DNA of 31,142 nucleotides from assembly GCA_023433615.1 (NCBI GenBank), contig JAEZCJ010000106.1:1-31142 (forward strand). Direction: 5' to 3'. The notes under the pieces are model-generated. The model was given only the letters and a program-made list of their open reading frames with translations, did no database searches and was not told the origin of the DNA. Shown here one piece after another: positions 7,945 to 15,427 of this stretch. This DNA is from Bacillota bacterium (GTDB lineage: Bacteria; Bacillota; Bacilli; Paenibacillales; Paenibacillaceae). Each line of letters starts with the position of its first letter. Within the stretch, counting starts at the first letter, position 1. The position numbers and the translations under genes were made by a program.

Positions 7945-8839
7945 CGGTACGAAGGCTTCTACAGGAACACTATATATAGTAGGAACACCAATCGGGAATC
8001 TCGAGGATATGAGCTACCGCGCGATTCGAACGCTCCGCGAGGTCGATCTGATCGCCGCCGAGGATACGCGCCAGACGCGCAAGCTGCTCACGCATTTCGA
8101 GATTGCAGCCCGTGTCGTAAGCTACCACGAACACAACAAGGCTGCCAGCGGTCCGGAGCTAATCCGGCTTCTGGAGGAAGGCCAATCCATCGCGCTGGTC
8201 AGCGATGCGGGCTTGCCGGGCATATCGGACCCGGGCGAGGATCTTGTGAGGGATGCTGCGGAGCGGGACATTCCCGTCGTCCCGATTCCGGGGCCGAATG
8301 CAGCCCTATCCGCGCTTGTCGTATCCGGATTGTCGACGGAGCAGTTCTTGTTTGCCGGCTTCCCGCCGCGTGAACGCAAGGGATTAACCCGATGGTTGGA
8401 GAAGCTGTCCGGCGCCGACGCAACGCTGCTCGTCTATGAATCGCCGCATCGGATCTCGAAGACGCTGCAGGCCATGCTGGACGTGTGGGGCGATCGGCGT
8501 ATCGCACTGGTCCGGGAACTGACGAAACGATACGAAGAAGTCGCCCGCGGGTCGATTGCCGATGCGCTTCGGCTATTGGAGGAACGTCCGCCGCAAGGCG
8601 AGTACTGCATGATCGTCGAAGGAGCCGGCCGCAATCAGCTTACGAGCGGGGGAGGCTTATCCAGCGAAGAACGAGTATGGTGGGAGAAGCTCAGCGAGTC
8701 CGAGCATGTACGGCATTACGAAGCGCTAGGCATTGACCGCAAGGAATCGATGCGCAAGGCTGCAGGCGACAGAGGCGTGTCCAGGCGCGACATCTATCAA
8801 GCTTGTCTTGCGGGAGATGATCCGGAAGGGGAGGCCTAG
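7913..8839 (+). CDS. rsmI: 16S rRNA (cytidine(1402)-2'-O)-methyltransferase
   Basis: RsmI (YabC) 2'-O-methylates C1402 of 16S rRNA with SAM. The tetrapyrrole-methylase-like fold shows GTPIGNLEDM at 24-33, AEDTRQTRKLL, and VSDAGLPGISDPG from about residue 96. ATG 7913 follows AGGAGAAGG and gives 308 aa with an N-terminal extension of about 17 residues before the first strand. It overlaps the end of yabB, so the two are probably translated from one message. The gene is convergent with abrB. I see no good plus-strand terminator after it: the hairpin at 8855-8884 has its T run only on the other strand. Confidence 0.95.
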   Translation: MRIQTSFRTIDGTKASTGTLYIVGTPIGNLEDMSYRAIRTLREVDLIAAEDTRQTRKLLTHFEIAARVVSYHEHNKAASGPELIRLLEEGQSIALVSDAGLPGISDPGEDLVRDAAERDIPVVPIPGPNAALSALVVSGLSTEQFLFAGFPPRERKGLTRWLEKLSGADATLLVYESPHRISKTLQAMLDVWGDRRIALVRELTKRYEEVARGSIADALRLLEERPPQGEYCMIVEGAGRNQLTSGGGLSSEERVWWEKLSESEHVRHYEALGIDRKESMRKAAGDRGVSRRDIYQACLAGDDPEGEA

Positions 8840-8842
8840 GCA

Positions 8843-8884
8843 GAAAAAAAAAGACCTTCCGGCGCCGGGTTCGAGCGCGGAAGG
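8843..8884 (-). terminator. Strong intrinsic terminator, minus strand
   Basis: On the minus strand CCTTCC...GGAAGG (8879-8884 with 8855-8860), extended by a GC-rich inner stem, is followed by a run of nine T (8843-8852 region). It ends abrB transcription and may also end a short separate RNA. Confidence 0.85.
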
Positions 8885-8932
8885 CAACAAGGAGTATAAA
8901 AAAGGTTAGAATTAACTTGGTAGGATGTTTCT

Positions 8933-8960
8933 ATTATAACCTAAATATCGCATTTGTGTA
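8933..8960 (-). promoter_or_regulatory. Promoter-like pair pointing at the abrB terminator
   Basis: On the minus strand TACACA (8955-8960), a 16-base spacer and a perfect TATAAT (8933-8938) lie inside the abrB 3' region, about 80 bases before the terminator. It could start a small RNA of about 80 nt. The -35 match is only 4/6, so this is tentative. Confidence 0.3.
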
Positions 8961-9008
8961 GCCTATATTTTCATATCCGGCCAGAAAGTTATGGAAAAGG
9001 CAGTATTT

Positions 9009-9263
9009 CTACTTGGTAAGAGGTGCCGGCATTTCCGAAATGCAGTCATTGCAGACGATTTTGCCTTTAAAATAAGAGACATTCTCGGCGTTGCCGCAGA
9101 AAATGCAAGCCGGTTCGTATTTCTTGAGCATGATGCGCTCACCGTCGACATAAATTTCCAAAGCGTCTTTCTCGCCGATGCCCAACGTGCGGCGCAGCTC
9201 GATCGGAATTACGACACGACCCAGCTCATCAACCTTTCTTACGATACCTGTAGATTTCATCAT
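9009..9263 (-). CDS. abrB: AbrB-family transition-state regulator with Cys-rich C-terminus
   Basis: Residues 1-50 are a typical AbrB/SpoVT swapped-hairpin DNA-binding domain (STGIVRKVDELGRVVIP, RRTLGIGEKDALEIYVDGE). Instead of the usual AbrB C-terminal domain the protein ends with two CxxC pairs (C53/C56 and C71/C74), a likely zinc ribbon, giving 84 aa. B. subtilis AbrB represses many post-exponential genes, including spoVG. ATG 9263 has GAGAGGGG upstream; the next codon is also ATG. A sigma-A promoter with a perfect 17-base spacer and a Spo0A box just downstream of its start site suggest Spo0A repression, as known for abrB. It is convergent with rsmI and divergent from the HD gene. Confidence 0.93.
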   Translation of the reverse strand: MMKSTGIVRKVDELGRVVIPIELRRTLGIGEKDALEIYVDGERIMLKKYEPACIFCGNAENVSYFKGKIVCNDCISEMPAPLTK

Positions 9264-9296
9264 AATCTATTTCCCCTCTCCATGATTTCAACAATA

Positions 9297-9303
9297 TTCG
9301 ACA
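9297..9303 (-). promoter_or_regulatory. Spo0A box in the abrB leader
   Basis: A perfect TGTCGAA heptamer (read on the minus strand) lies about 20 bases downstream of the predicted abrB start site. The B. subtilis abrB boxes also lie downstream of the promoter. Confidence 0.6.
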
Positions 9304-9327
9304 AGGATCTACGTTTTTCTTCTACTC

Positions 9328-9356
9328 ATAGTACCAACCATTCCCATAATAGTCAA
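9328..9356 (-). promoter_or_regulatory. Sigma-A promoter of abrB
   Basis: On the minus strand TTGACT (9351-9356), a 17-base spacer and TACTAT (9328-9333) place the start near 9321, about 60 bases before the abrB ATG. Confidence 0.65.
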
Positions 9357-9463
9357 CATGAATTTAAGAGATTGAATGGATGAGAATGGCCGTTTTACTA
9401 GGTTAGTCAGCGATATCTGCAAGAATATGCCTGTATATGAGCATATTCGGGATGGGAACTAAA

Positions 9464-9512
9464 TTCGACACTTATCGACATATTCGACAAACTCACTGTT
9501 TTCATTGTCGAA
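9464..9512. promoter_or_regulatory. Cluster of Spo0A-box heptamers
   Basis: Three perfect heptamers lie in 49 bases: TTCGACA at 9464-9470 and 9483-9489, and TGTCGAA at 9506-9512. A one-mismatch copy is at 9474-9480. The first three are spaced 9-10 bases apart, close to one helical turn. The cluster ends 33 bases before the HD-gene ATG. I could not place a convincing core promoter for that gene among them. Confidence 0.6.
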
Positions 9513-9544
9513 TCGACCGATTAGGGTGAAAAGAGGTGACGGCC

Positions 9545-10834
9545 ATGCAATACGATTTAGCCGAAGAAAAGGTGTTCAAGGATCCCGTACATAAATACAT
9601 CTACGTCCAAGACCGTACGATCTGGAACTTGATCAATACGAAGGAATTTCAGCGGCTGCGGAGGATCCGGCAGCTCGGCACTTCGTATCTTACCTTCCAT
9701 GGAGCGGAACACAGCCGGTTCTCGCACTCGCTGGGCGTGTACGAAATTACCAGGAAAATCATCTCGCAGTTCGAGAGGAGCGAGTATCCGGACTGGCCGC
9801 GCGAGGAGCGTCTTGTCGCCTTGTGCGCATCCTTGCTCCACGATGTCGGGCACGGTCCGTTCTCCCACTCGATCGAGGCGGTATTCGACACGGATCACGA
9901 GGATTGGACATGCCGCATTATATTAGAAGAAACAGATGTGAATCGCGTCCTTCGCGCGGTTGCGCCGGACTTGCCGGACAAGGTCGCGGCAGTCATCCGC
10001 AAGACTTACGATAAGCCGATCGTCATCAGTCTCGTGTCCAGCCAAATGGATGCCGACCGGATGGATTACCTGCTTCGTGACGCATACTTTACGGGCGTGA
10101 ACTACGGAACCTTCGACCTGGATCGCATTCTCCGCGTACTGCGCCCGTACCGGGATCAGATCGTCGTCAAGGAAAGCGGGATGCATGCCGTCGAAGATTA
10201 CTTGATGTCGCGATACCAGATGTATTGGCAGGTCTATTTTCACCCGGTCACGCGCAGCTCAGAGATCGTCCTCAGACAAATATTTCGCAGAGCCAAGGAA
10301 TTATATGCGGGTGGGTACAGCTTCCGATCCATGATGAGGCCGCTTGAACGGTTATTCAAGGGATCGCTGACGACGGACGATTATTATCAATTGGATGAAT
10401 CGCTCGTGCAGACCCAATTCGTTCAGTGGATGGAGGAGACGGACGGCCTGCTCGCAGGCTTGTGCCAGCGCTTCCTTCAGCGTAAGCTGTACAAGTACAT
10501 CACGATGGATCAACAGGATGAGGCGCTATGGGAGAGAATCCGCGCCCAATTCGAGTCAGTCGGGCTGCACCCGTACTATCACTTAGAGATCGATTATCCG
10601 TTTGACCTGCCTTACCATGTATACCGGCCCGGGAATAAGGACGGGGAAGATAAGGCACCGATCCTCCTCCTAGGCGAGCAGGACCGGCTATCCGACATTT
10701 CGGAACGCTCCGATATTATTCGTTCCATTGCCGGATTGCACCGCGGGAAGTACCATCTATATTACCCGGAGGAATTGCTGCTCAAACAGGAGGCAAGCCT
10801 ATCGCCGGAGATTCGACAACTGTTCGGCTTATGA
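9545..10834 (+). CDS. HD-domain phosphohydrolase, YwfO/dNTPase-like
   Basis: This 429-aa protein has the HD metal-site signature: HSRFSHSLGV, then LLHDVGHGPFSHS (H99-D100), and a later SQMDADRMDYLLRDAYF segment in which the Asp completes the site. This arrangement matches YwfO-type and other dNTP triphosphohydrolase-like HD proteins. The substrate is inferred, not shown. ATG 9545 has AAGAGGTGA five bases upstream; an in-frame GTG at 9536 lies in that site. It occupies the place where B. subtilis has metS between abrB and tatD. A cluster of Spo0A boxes sits directly upstream. tatD follows after 37 bases and may be co-transcribed. Confidence 0.88.
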   Translation: MQYDLAEEKVFKDPVHKYIYVQDRTIWNLINTKEFQRLRRIRQLGTSYLTFHGAEHSRFSHSLGVYEITRKIISQFERSEYPDWPREERLVALCASLLHDVGHGPFSHSIEAVFDTDHEDWTCRIILEETDVNRVLRAVAPDLPDKVAAVIRKTYDKPIVISLVSSQMDADRMDYLLRDAYFTGVNYGTFDLDRILRVLRPYRDQIVVKESGMHAVEDYLMSRYQMYWQVYFHPVTRSSEIVLRQIFRRAKELYAGGYSFRSMMRPLERLFKGSLTTDDYYQLDESLVQTQFVQWMEETDGLLAGLCQRFLQRKLYKYITMDQQDEALWERIRAQFESVGLHPYYHLEIDYPFDLPYHVYRPGNKDGEDKAPILLLGEQDRLSDISERSDIIRSIAGLHRGKYHLYYPEELLLKQEASLSPEIRQLFGL

Positions 10835-10871
10835 CGCGAAACGCGCGGCGCGCGAAAGGAGTAATTACGAC

Positions 10872-11651
10872 ATGCTTATCGACACACATACCCATCTTGA
10901 CCATTCCAGATTCGACAACGATCGCGAGGCGGTCATTCAACGTGCGCGAGAGGCCGGCGTTGAACGCATGATCAATATCGGCTTCAACCGTGAGACGATA
11001 CCGACGACAATCGCCCTTGCGGAAAAATACGATTGCATTTACGCGGCGGTCGGCTGGCATCCGGTGGACAGCATCGAGATGCAAGACGGTGACCTGGCGT
11101 GGATCGAATCGCTGTGCAGCCATGAGAAGGTCGTGGCGATCGGCGAGATCGGACTCGATTATCATTGGGACACCTCGCCCAAAGACGTGCAGCATCAGGT
11201 GTTTCGCGACCAGCTGCGGCTAGCGAAACGGGTCGGCAAGCCGGTCGTCATCCATAATCGCGATGCGCACGAGGATATCGTAAGAATACTGCGCGAGGAA
11301 GGTGCCGATGAGATCGGGGGCGTCATGCATTGCTTCTCGGGGAGCTGGGAGACGGCCAAGCAATGCCTCGATATGAACTTCTACATTTCGTTCGGCGGAC
11401 CGGTGACGTTCAAGAATGCAAGGGTTCCCAAAGAGGTGCTCGCGAAGGTGCCGATCGACCGGCTGCTGCTCGAGACGGATGCCCCATATTTGGCACCGGA
11501 CCCTTTTCGAGGGAAGCGAAACGAGTCCGCATACGTCTCTTTAGTGGCTGACGCAGCGGCGGAAATTCGAGGGAAAAGCAGGAAGGAACTTGAAATTATC
11601 ACCGGGGAGAACGCTGGAAGATGTTTCCGATTCCCGCAAAAGAGCGTATGA
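10872..11651 (+). CDS. tatD: TatD family metal-dependent DNase (YabD)
   Basis: This TIM-barrel amidohydrolase-fold nuclease is 259 aa. The metal ligands are all present: H6-T-H8 in IDTHTHLDH, E92 in GEIGLDYHW, H128 in VIHNRD, H153 in MHCFSG and D203 in ETDAPYL. TatD proteins act as 3'-5' exonucleases or DNases in DNA repair; the physiological substrate in bacilli is uncertain. ATG 10872 has GAAAGGAG ten bases upstream. The open frame reaches back into the HD gene, but nothing there looks like TatD. No clear terminator follows. The next 610 bases are non-coding and hold a riboswitch. Confidence 0.95.
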   Translation: MLIDTHTHLDHSRFDNDREAVIQRAREAGVERMINIGFNRETIPTTIALAEKYDCIYAAVGWHPVDSIEMQDGDLAWIESLCSHEKVVAIGEIGLDYHWDTSPKDVQHQVFRDQLRLAKRVGKPVVIHNRDAHEDIVRILREEGADEIGGVMHCFSGSWETAKQCLDMNFYISFGGPVTFKNARVPKEVLAKVPIDRLLLETDAPYLAPDPFRGKRNESAYVSLVADAAAEIRGKSRKELEIITGENAGRCFRFPQKSV

Positions 11652-11761
11652 ACGCAAGAATACGGGATGTAGCAGCGGAAAAAACTAAACTTTCCTTACG
11701 TTTCTGGCTGTAAATGACCGGATTTTCCGAAAATAGCGTGTAAATCGCATTTAAAGCGTTC

Positions 11762-11791
11762 TTTACAATGTAGGTCCAAAGGCGGTATGAT
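11762..11791 (+). promoter_or_regulatory. Sigma-A promoter for the riboswitch-yabE transcript
   Basis: TTTACA (11762-11767), an 18-base spacer and TATGAT (11786-11791) match consensus at 5/6 each. The start near 11798 leaves about 35 bases before the aptamer. The -35 forms the right arm of an inverted repeat TGTAAA (11739-11744)/TTTACA, a possible operator. Confidence 0.55.
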
Positions 11792-11833
11792 TCATCACAG
11801 AGCTTCACGAACAATGTATTCCATTTCCAGATT

Positions 11834-12006
11834 CGCTTAGTCTCCTAACGGAGAGCGGGGGAACCGATGCACCGGATGCTTGCCCACTTGCAGCCGGCTG
11901 CAGATGAATTCTTCTTGGGGTGAATAGAGCTGACCAGCCGCCATGAGCGGTGGAAGGCTCCTAGGGCGACTCTCTTGCCCGAACCCGACAGCTAACCTCG
12001 TAAGCG
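11834..12006 (+). ncRNA. Cyclic-di-AMP riboswitch (ydaO/yuaA)
   Basis: The aptamer core of the ydaO/yuaA class is recognisable: CGCTTAGTCTCCTAACGGAG with GCGGGGGAACCGA, later TTGGGGTGAAT, then AGGGCGACTCTCTTGCCCGAA, CCCGACAGCTAACCTCGTAAGCG. Stem P1 is CGCTTA (11834-11839) with TAAGCG (12001-12006). This class binds c-di-AMP and usually turns expression off by termination. It controls ion transport and cell-wall hydrolase genes. Here it precedes a terminator at 12061 and a 3D-domain wall protein gene, a known association. Confidence 0.93.
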
Positions 12007-12060
12007 TACATAGAGAGATCGTCTCGTGCATCCACATGACTATGTGTATTTTCCTATTCG

Positions 12061-12102
12061 GAAGCCACGAAGGATCCTCTGTCGTCGGCTTCTTTATTTT
12101 TT
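12061..12102 (+). terminator. Riboswitch-linked intrinsic terminator
   Basis: GAAGCC-ACGA (12061-12070) pairs with TCGT-CGGCTTC (12082-12092) with one bulge, and TTTATTTTTT follows. It lies about 55 bases after the aptamer and is the likely expression platform. The following 160 bases up to yabE hold only a small palindrome, GCGTGC/GCACGC (12171-12185). Confidence 0.85.
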
Positions 12103-12262
12103 GAATATTGCGTTAAGCCGCGACATAGGGTTACTCATGGGGGTGGGACGACGATCGTTAGGCTGGAAAGGCGTGCCTAGCACGCACACTACTCAATAGT
12201 CGCGTCAATATGTATTCGTGCGTCTCTCTCAGGCGGCGGGGCTATGAAGGAGGACCGAAGAA

Positions 12263-13411
12263 GTGGGTGAATTTCCGGTTAAGGAATCCCATGGTACACG
12301 ATCATCCAGCATGACTTTCGCATTGCGATGGAAGCAAGACAATTTGCGTTTGATAACCATAAGCGCCATCATCTCAATCGCTATGACTTTCATGTTACTG
12401 GTGTTGTTATACGGAACGGCTAACAAGAGCGTCTCCGTAGTAGTGAACGGACAAGAAACCGTTGTTTCGACGAAACAATGGGTCCTGGAACGCCTGCTGG
12501 ATGAACAAGCTATTACGATCGGACCGCATGACAAGCTCTCCATGCCGCTGAATGCAGCGCTTAAGGATGGAGACCGCGTCGTCATCGAACAGGCGGTACC
12601 GATAACCGTGAAGGCCGACGGGCAAGTAAAGACGTTCTATACGACAGAAAGAACAGTGGGGGCAGCGGTCGAAGAGGCCAATATTATACTCCGCAGTCAA
12701 GACGAGGTTGTTCCGGCATTGAATACGAAGCTTGCGGCAGAGACGGAGATTACAGTCGTCCGCGTCGATAAGCATCGTATGCAGACCGAGCAGCCGATGC
12801 CATTCACCATCGTGAAGAAGGAAGATCCGAGCCTGGAGAAGGGTAAGGAGAAGGTTGTGCAGCAAGGCAAGCAAGGTACGATCGTTGCGCAATACGAGAA
12901 GGTGTACGAGAACGGCGTTCTCGTCGAGAAGAAGCTGCTTACGAAGTTCATGTCGGAGTCGAAGCGCGATCAGATCGTGGCGGTCGGTACGAAGAAGCCG
13001 CAGCCAGCAGTGACGATTCTGTCGTCCAAATCGCCTGACATTGCTACGGTATCCAAGCAGGGAGTGACGTTCAAGGCGAAGAAGGTGCTGAAGAACGTGA
13101 CGCTGACTGCCTATTCGGCCGGCGTAGAGTCGACCGGCAAGGATGAGAATCACCCGCAATACGGCGTTACGGCTTCCGGCGCGAAGGTCAAGGAAGGCCG
13201 AACGATCGCGGTCGATCCCAAGGTCATTCCCATCGGTTGGTGGGTCTATATCGAGGGAGTCGGATTCCGGCGCGCGGAAGACAAGGGCAGCGCGATCAAG
13301 GGCAACAAAATCGACGTCTATTACGACAGCCACACGCGTGCAGAGAAGTTCGGCAAGAAGAGCGGCTATACCGTCTATGTCCTCGGACCGAATAAACCGA
13401 CGGCCAGCTAG
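12263..13411 (+). CDS. yabE: YabE-type cell-wall protein: DUF348, G5 and 3D domains
   Basis: This 382-aa protein has one N-terminal membrane anchor at about residues 30-55, two or three DUF348 ubiquitin-like repeats (about 56-170), a G5 domain (about 175-250) and a C-terminal 3D domain (about 275-382). The 3D domain carries Asp residues in AVDPKVIP, AEDKGSAIKG and KIDVYYDS. The architecture matches YabE and resembles RpfB-like wall hydrolases without the Rpf domain; 3D domains are related to lytic transglycosylases. The protein acts outside the membrane on peptidoglycan. The start is GTG 12263 with AAGGAGG nine bases upstream. Expression is likely controlled by the upstream c-di-AMP riboswitch. 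Confidence 0.92.
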   Translation: MGEFPVKESHGTRSSSMTFALRWKQDNLRLITISAIISIAMTFMLLVLLYGTANKSVSVVVNGQETVVSTKQWVLERLLDEQAITIGPHDKLSMPLNAALKDGDRVVIEQAVPITVKADGQVKTFYTTERTVGAAVEEANIILRSQDEVVPALNTKLAAETEITVVRVDKHRMQTEQPMPFTIVKKEDPSLEKGKEKVVQQGKQGTIVAQYEKVYENGVLVEKKLLTKFMSESKRDQIVAVGTKKPQPAVTILSSKSPDIATVSKQGVTFKAKKVLKNVTLTAYSAGVESTGKDENHPQYGVTASGAKVKEGRTIAVDPKVIPIGWWVYIEGVGFRRAEDKGSAIKGNKIDVYYDSHTRAEKFGKKSGYTVYVLGPNKPTAS

Positions 13412-13498
13412 CGCGGCGTTTCCGTGCCGTACGAGTATGCCTGCATCAACCCGTGATTCATCATATGGGAATGCCGAGATTTTATGCCTAATTCCAAG

Positions 13499-13544
13499 CC
13501 TCTATTCGCAGCCGCCTCAAGGCGGCTATGGTAGAGGTTTTCGT
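13499..13544 (+). terminator. Intrinsic terminator of yabE
   Basis: Outer arms CCTCTA (13499-13504)/TAGAGG (13532-13537) enclose an inner GCCGCC/GGCGGC stem with a TCAA loop. TTTTCGTCTT follows. Confidence 0.85.
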
Positions 13545-13660
13545 CTTGTTATCCTACGGATTGCTGGGCTTGCAGCCCGCCCTCCGGATGTATAGAGTTA
13601 GACGAATGGGGCTACCATGAAGTTGCATGTCGGACAGGCCGGACAGAAGGGAATATCAGG

Positions 13661-14233
13661 ATGATCAATGAAGTGATTGTCGTAGAGGGAAAAGACGATA
13701 CGGTCGCGATTCGCCGCGCGGTGGAGGCCGAGACGATCGAGACGGGCGGCTCTGCGATCGGCGAAGAAGTATTGCGACGAATCGAATTGGCTGCTGCGCG
13801 GAGAGGCGTCATCATCTTCACGGATCCCGACCATGCGGGCGAGCGGATTCGCAAGATCGTTGCCGCGCGCGTACCGGGCTGCAAACATGCCTTCTTGCCG
13901 CAAGAGGAAGCGACCTATAAGGGCGATATCGGCATCGAGAACGCTTCGCCGGCGTCCATTAGGCGGGCACTGGCGGCAGTGAGGAGCGAGATCCCCGTAG
14001 GAGAGGCTCCGGAAGGACAGGTCGTCAGCTGGCAGGAGCTGATGGAGGCTGGGCTAATCGTGCATCCGGCAGCGGCGTCGAGAAGGCTGTCTGTAGGCAA
14101 GCTGCTGGGCATCGGATATGCGAACGGCAAGCAGTTCCACAAGCGGTGCGCGATGTTCCGAATCACGCCGGAGGAATTCAGAGAGGCGCTGGCAAGATTG
14201 GAACGCGAAGAGCGGGGAGGCGGCGGAGTATGA
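13661..14233 (+). CDS. rnmV: Ribonuclease M5
   Basis: RnmV cuts 5S rRNA precursor to its mature ends, with protein L18 as cofactor. The Toprim domain shows the catalytic Glu in VVEGKDD (E9) and the DxD motif D55-P-D57. The 190-aa length is normal, and the C-terminal half is the substrate-binding region. The start is ATG 13661 with AAGGGA about nine bases upstream. The stop overlaps the ksgA start (ATGA), so the two rRNA-maturation genes are translationally coupled, as in other Firmicutes. A possible substrate, a 5S rRNA end, is at the left edge of this window. Confidence 0.96.
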   Translation: MINEVIVVEGKDDTVAIRRAVEAETIETGGSAIGEEVLRRIELAAARRGVIIFTDPDHAGERIRKIVAARVPGCKHAFLPQEEATYKGDIGIENASPASIRRALAAVRSEIPVGEAPEGQVVSWQELMEAGLIVHPAAASRRLSVGKLLGIGYANGKQFHKRCAMFRITPEEFREALARLEREERGGGGV

Positions 14234-15129
14234 CAGAGGATATGCGGCAGAGCGGCGCGGAGGTATCGTCGCCGAGAAGGACGAAAGAGATCATCGCGAA
14301 GTACGGCTTCACCTTCAAGAAGAGTCTGGGACAGAACTTCTTGATCGATCAGAACGTGCTGCGCAACATCGTGCAGGCAGCCGAGCTGGACAAGACGGCT
14401 GGCGCGCTGGAGATCGGCCCCGGAATCGGCGCGTTGACCGAGCAATTGGCGAAGGCAGCAGGCCGCGTCACGGCCGTCGAGATCGATCAGCGGCTCATAC
14501 CGATCCTGCGCGACGTCATGAGCGTCTATGACAACGTCGATATCGTGCACGGCGATGTTCTGAAGCTTGCGCTGCGAGAGTTGATCGCCGAGAAGTTCGC
14601 CGGGCTGGAACGCGTCAGCGTCGTCGCCAATCTGCCTTATTACGTGACGACGCCGATCCTGATGAAGCTGCTCGAGGAGCGGCTGCCGCTCGCGCATATC
14701 GTCGTCATGATCCAGAAGGAGGTCGCCGAGCGAATGGCAGCGGCGCCTGGCGGCAAAGACTACGGGAGCCTCAGCATAGCGGTGCAATATTACTGCGTGC
14801 CGAAGCTGGTGTGCACGGTGCCGCATACGGTATTCATTCCGCAGCCGAATGTCGACTCGGCCGTGATCAAGCTGTCGGTGCGCGAGCGCCCGGCTGTCGA
14901 AGTGTCGGATGAGGCGCGGTTCTTCCGCATCGTCCAAGCGGCATTCGCGCAGCGGCGCAAGACGCTCGGCAACAATCTAACCGCCGTATTCGGCAAGGAC
15001 CGGCGCGAGGCCATGCAGGCCGAGCTCGAATCGCTCGGCATCGATCCGGTTCGCAGGGGAGAGACGCTCTCGCTCGAGGAATTCGCAGCAATCAGCAACG
15101 CCTTCACCGCCGAAGCCTGGCCTATTTAA
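14230..15129 (+). CDS. rsmA: 16S rRNA dimethyladenosine transferase KsgA/RsmA
   Basis: This enzyme dimethylates A1518 and A1519 of 16S rRNA (helix 45) with SAM and acts as a late checkpoint of 30S assembly. Motifs: QNFLIDQNVL from residue 35, SAM motif I E61-IGPGIG, and the catalytic N134-LPY. The protein is 299 aa from ATG 14230, which overlaps the rnmV stop and has GGGAGG at 14215-14220. The frame extends upstream inside rnmV but has no family-like sequence there. It is followed by a 189-bp repeat and then yabG. Confidence 0.97.
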   Translation: MTEDMRQSGAEVSSPRRTKEIIAKYGFTFKKSLGQNFLIDQNVLRNIVQAAELDKTAGALEIGPGIGALTEQLAKAAGRVTAVEIDQRLIPILRDVMSVYDNVDIVHGDVLKLALRELIAEKFAGLERVSVVANLPYYVTTPILMKLLEERLPLAHIVVMIQKEVAERMAAAPGGKDYGSLSIAVQYYCVPKLVCTVPHTVFIPQPNVDSAVIKLSVRERPAVEVSDEARFFRIVQAAFAQRRKTLGNNLTAVFGKDRREAMQAELESLGIDPVRRGETLSLEEFAAISNAFTAEAWPI

Positions 15130-15199
15130 GGTGCTCCGTATAATCCGTGCGGTTGCTTGAGCAGCATTTGCGAACCCGAAGGCTGGTCGGCCTCTACAT

Positions 15200-15388
15200 G
15201 GCCGCTTGTCAGAACCGAGAAGGTTGGACGATAGCAGCAATTGAGGAACGGAGCTACAGCATTTTCCGTAGGAAACGCACATCGGAAGCATACGCTAACA
15301 GATCTACGTGAGTACCGGAAAGTGCGCTAGCGTTCAAGATTCGAAGCCGAATAATCCCCGTAGCCTAACTTCGTTATCACAAGCGGCC
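15200..15388 (+). repeat. Interspersed repeat copy B (189 bp, full length)
   Basis: The terminal repeats GGCCGCTTGT (15200-15209) and ACAAGCGGCC (15379-15388) are perfect inverted copies. Internal blocks shared with A and D include GAGAAGGTTGGACGATAG, TTTCCGTAGGAAACGC, GAGTACCGGAAA and GCTAGCGTTCAAGATTCG. It is in the same orientation as copy A and fills most of the 298-base ksgA-yabG gap. Confidence 0.88.
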
Positions 15389-15427
15389 CACTTCCGCCAT
15401 AGGATGGGGGGAAGAGGTGATTAGCCC

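Noticed and set aside
13617..13664. 15-codon leader peptide whose stop overlaps the rnmV start
   Set aside because: The ribosome site is poor and there are no regulatory codons; such a short overlap is easily due to chance.
15378..15406. Sigma-K-like promoter (CACA, 16 bases, CATAGGATG) before yabG
   Set aside because: Transcription would start inside the yabG ribosome site, and the -35 is simply the end of the repeat. Copy A also has CATAGGA just downstream without a sigma-K gene.
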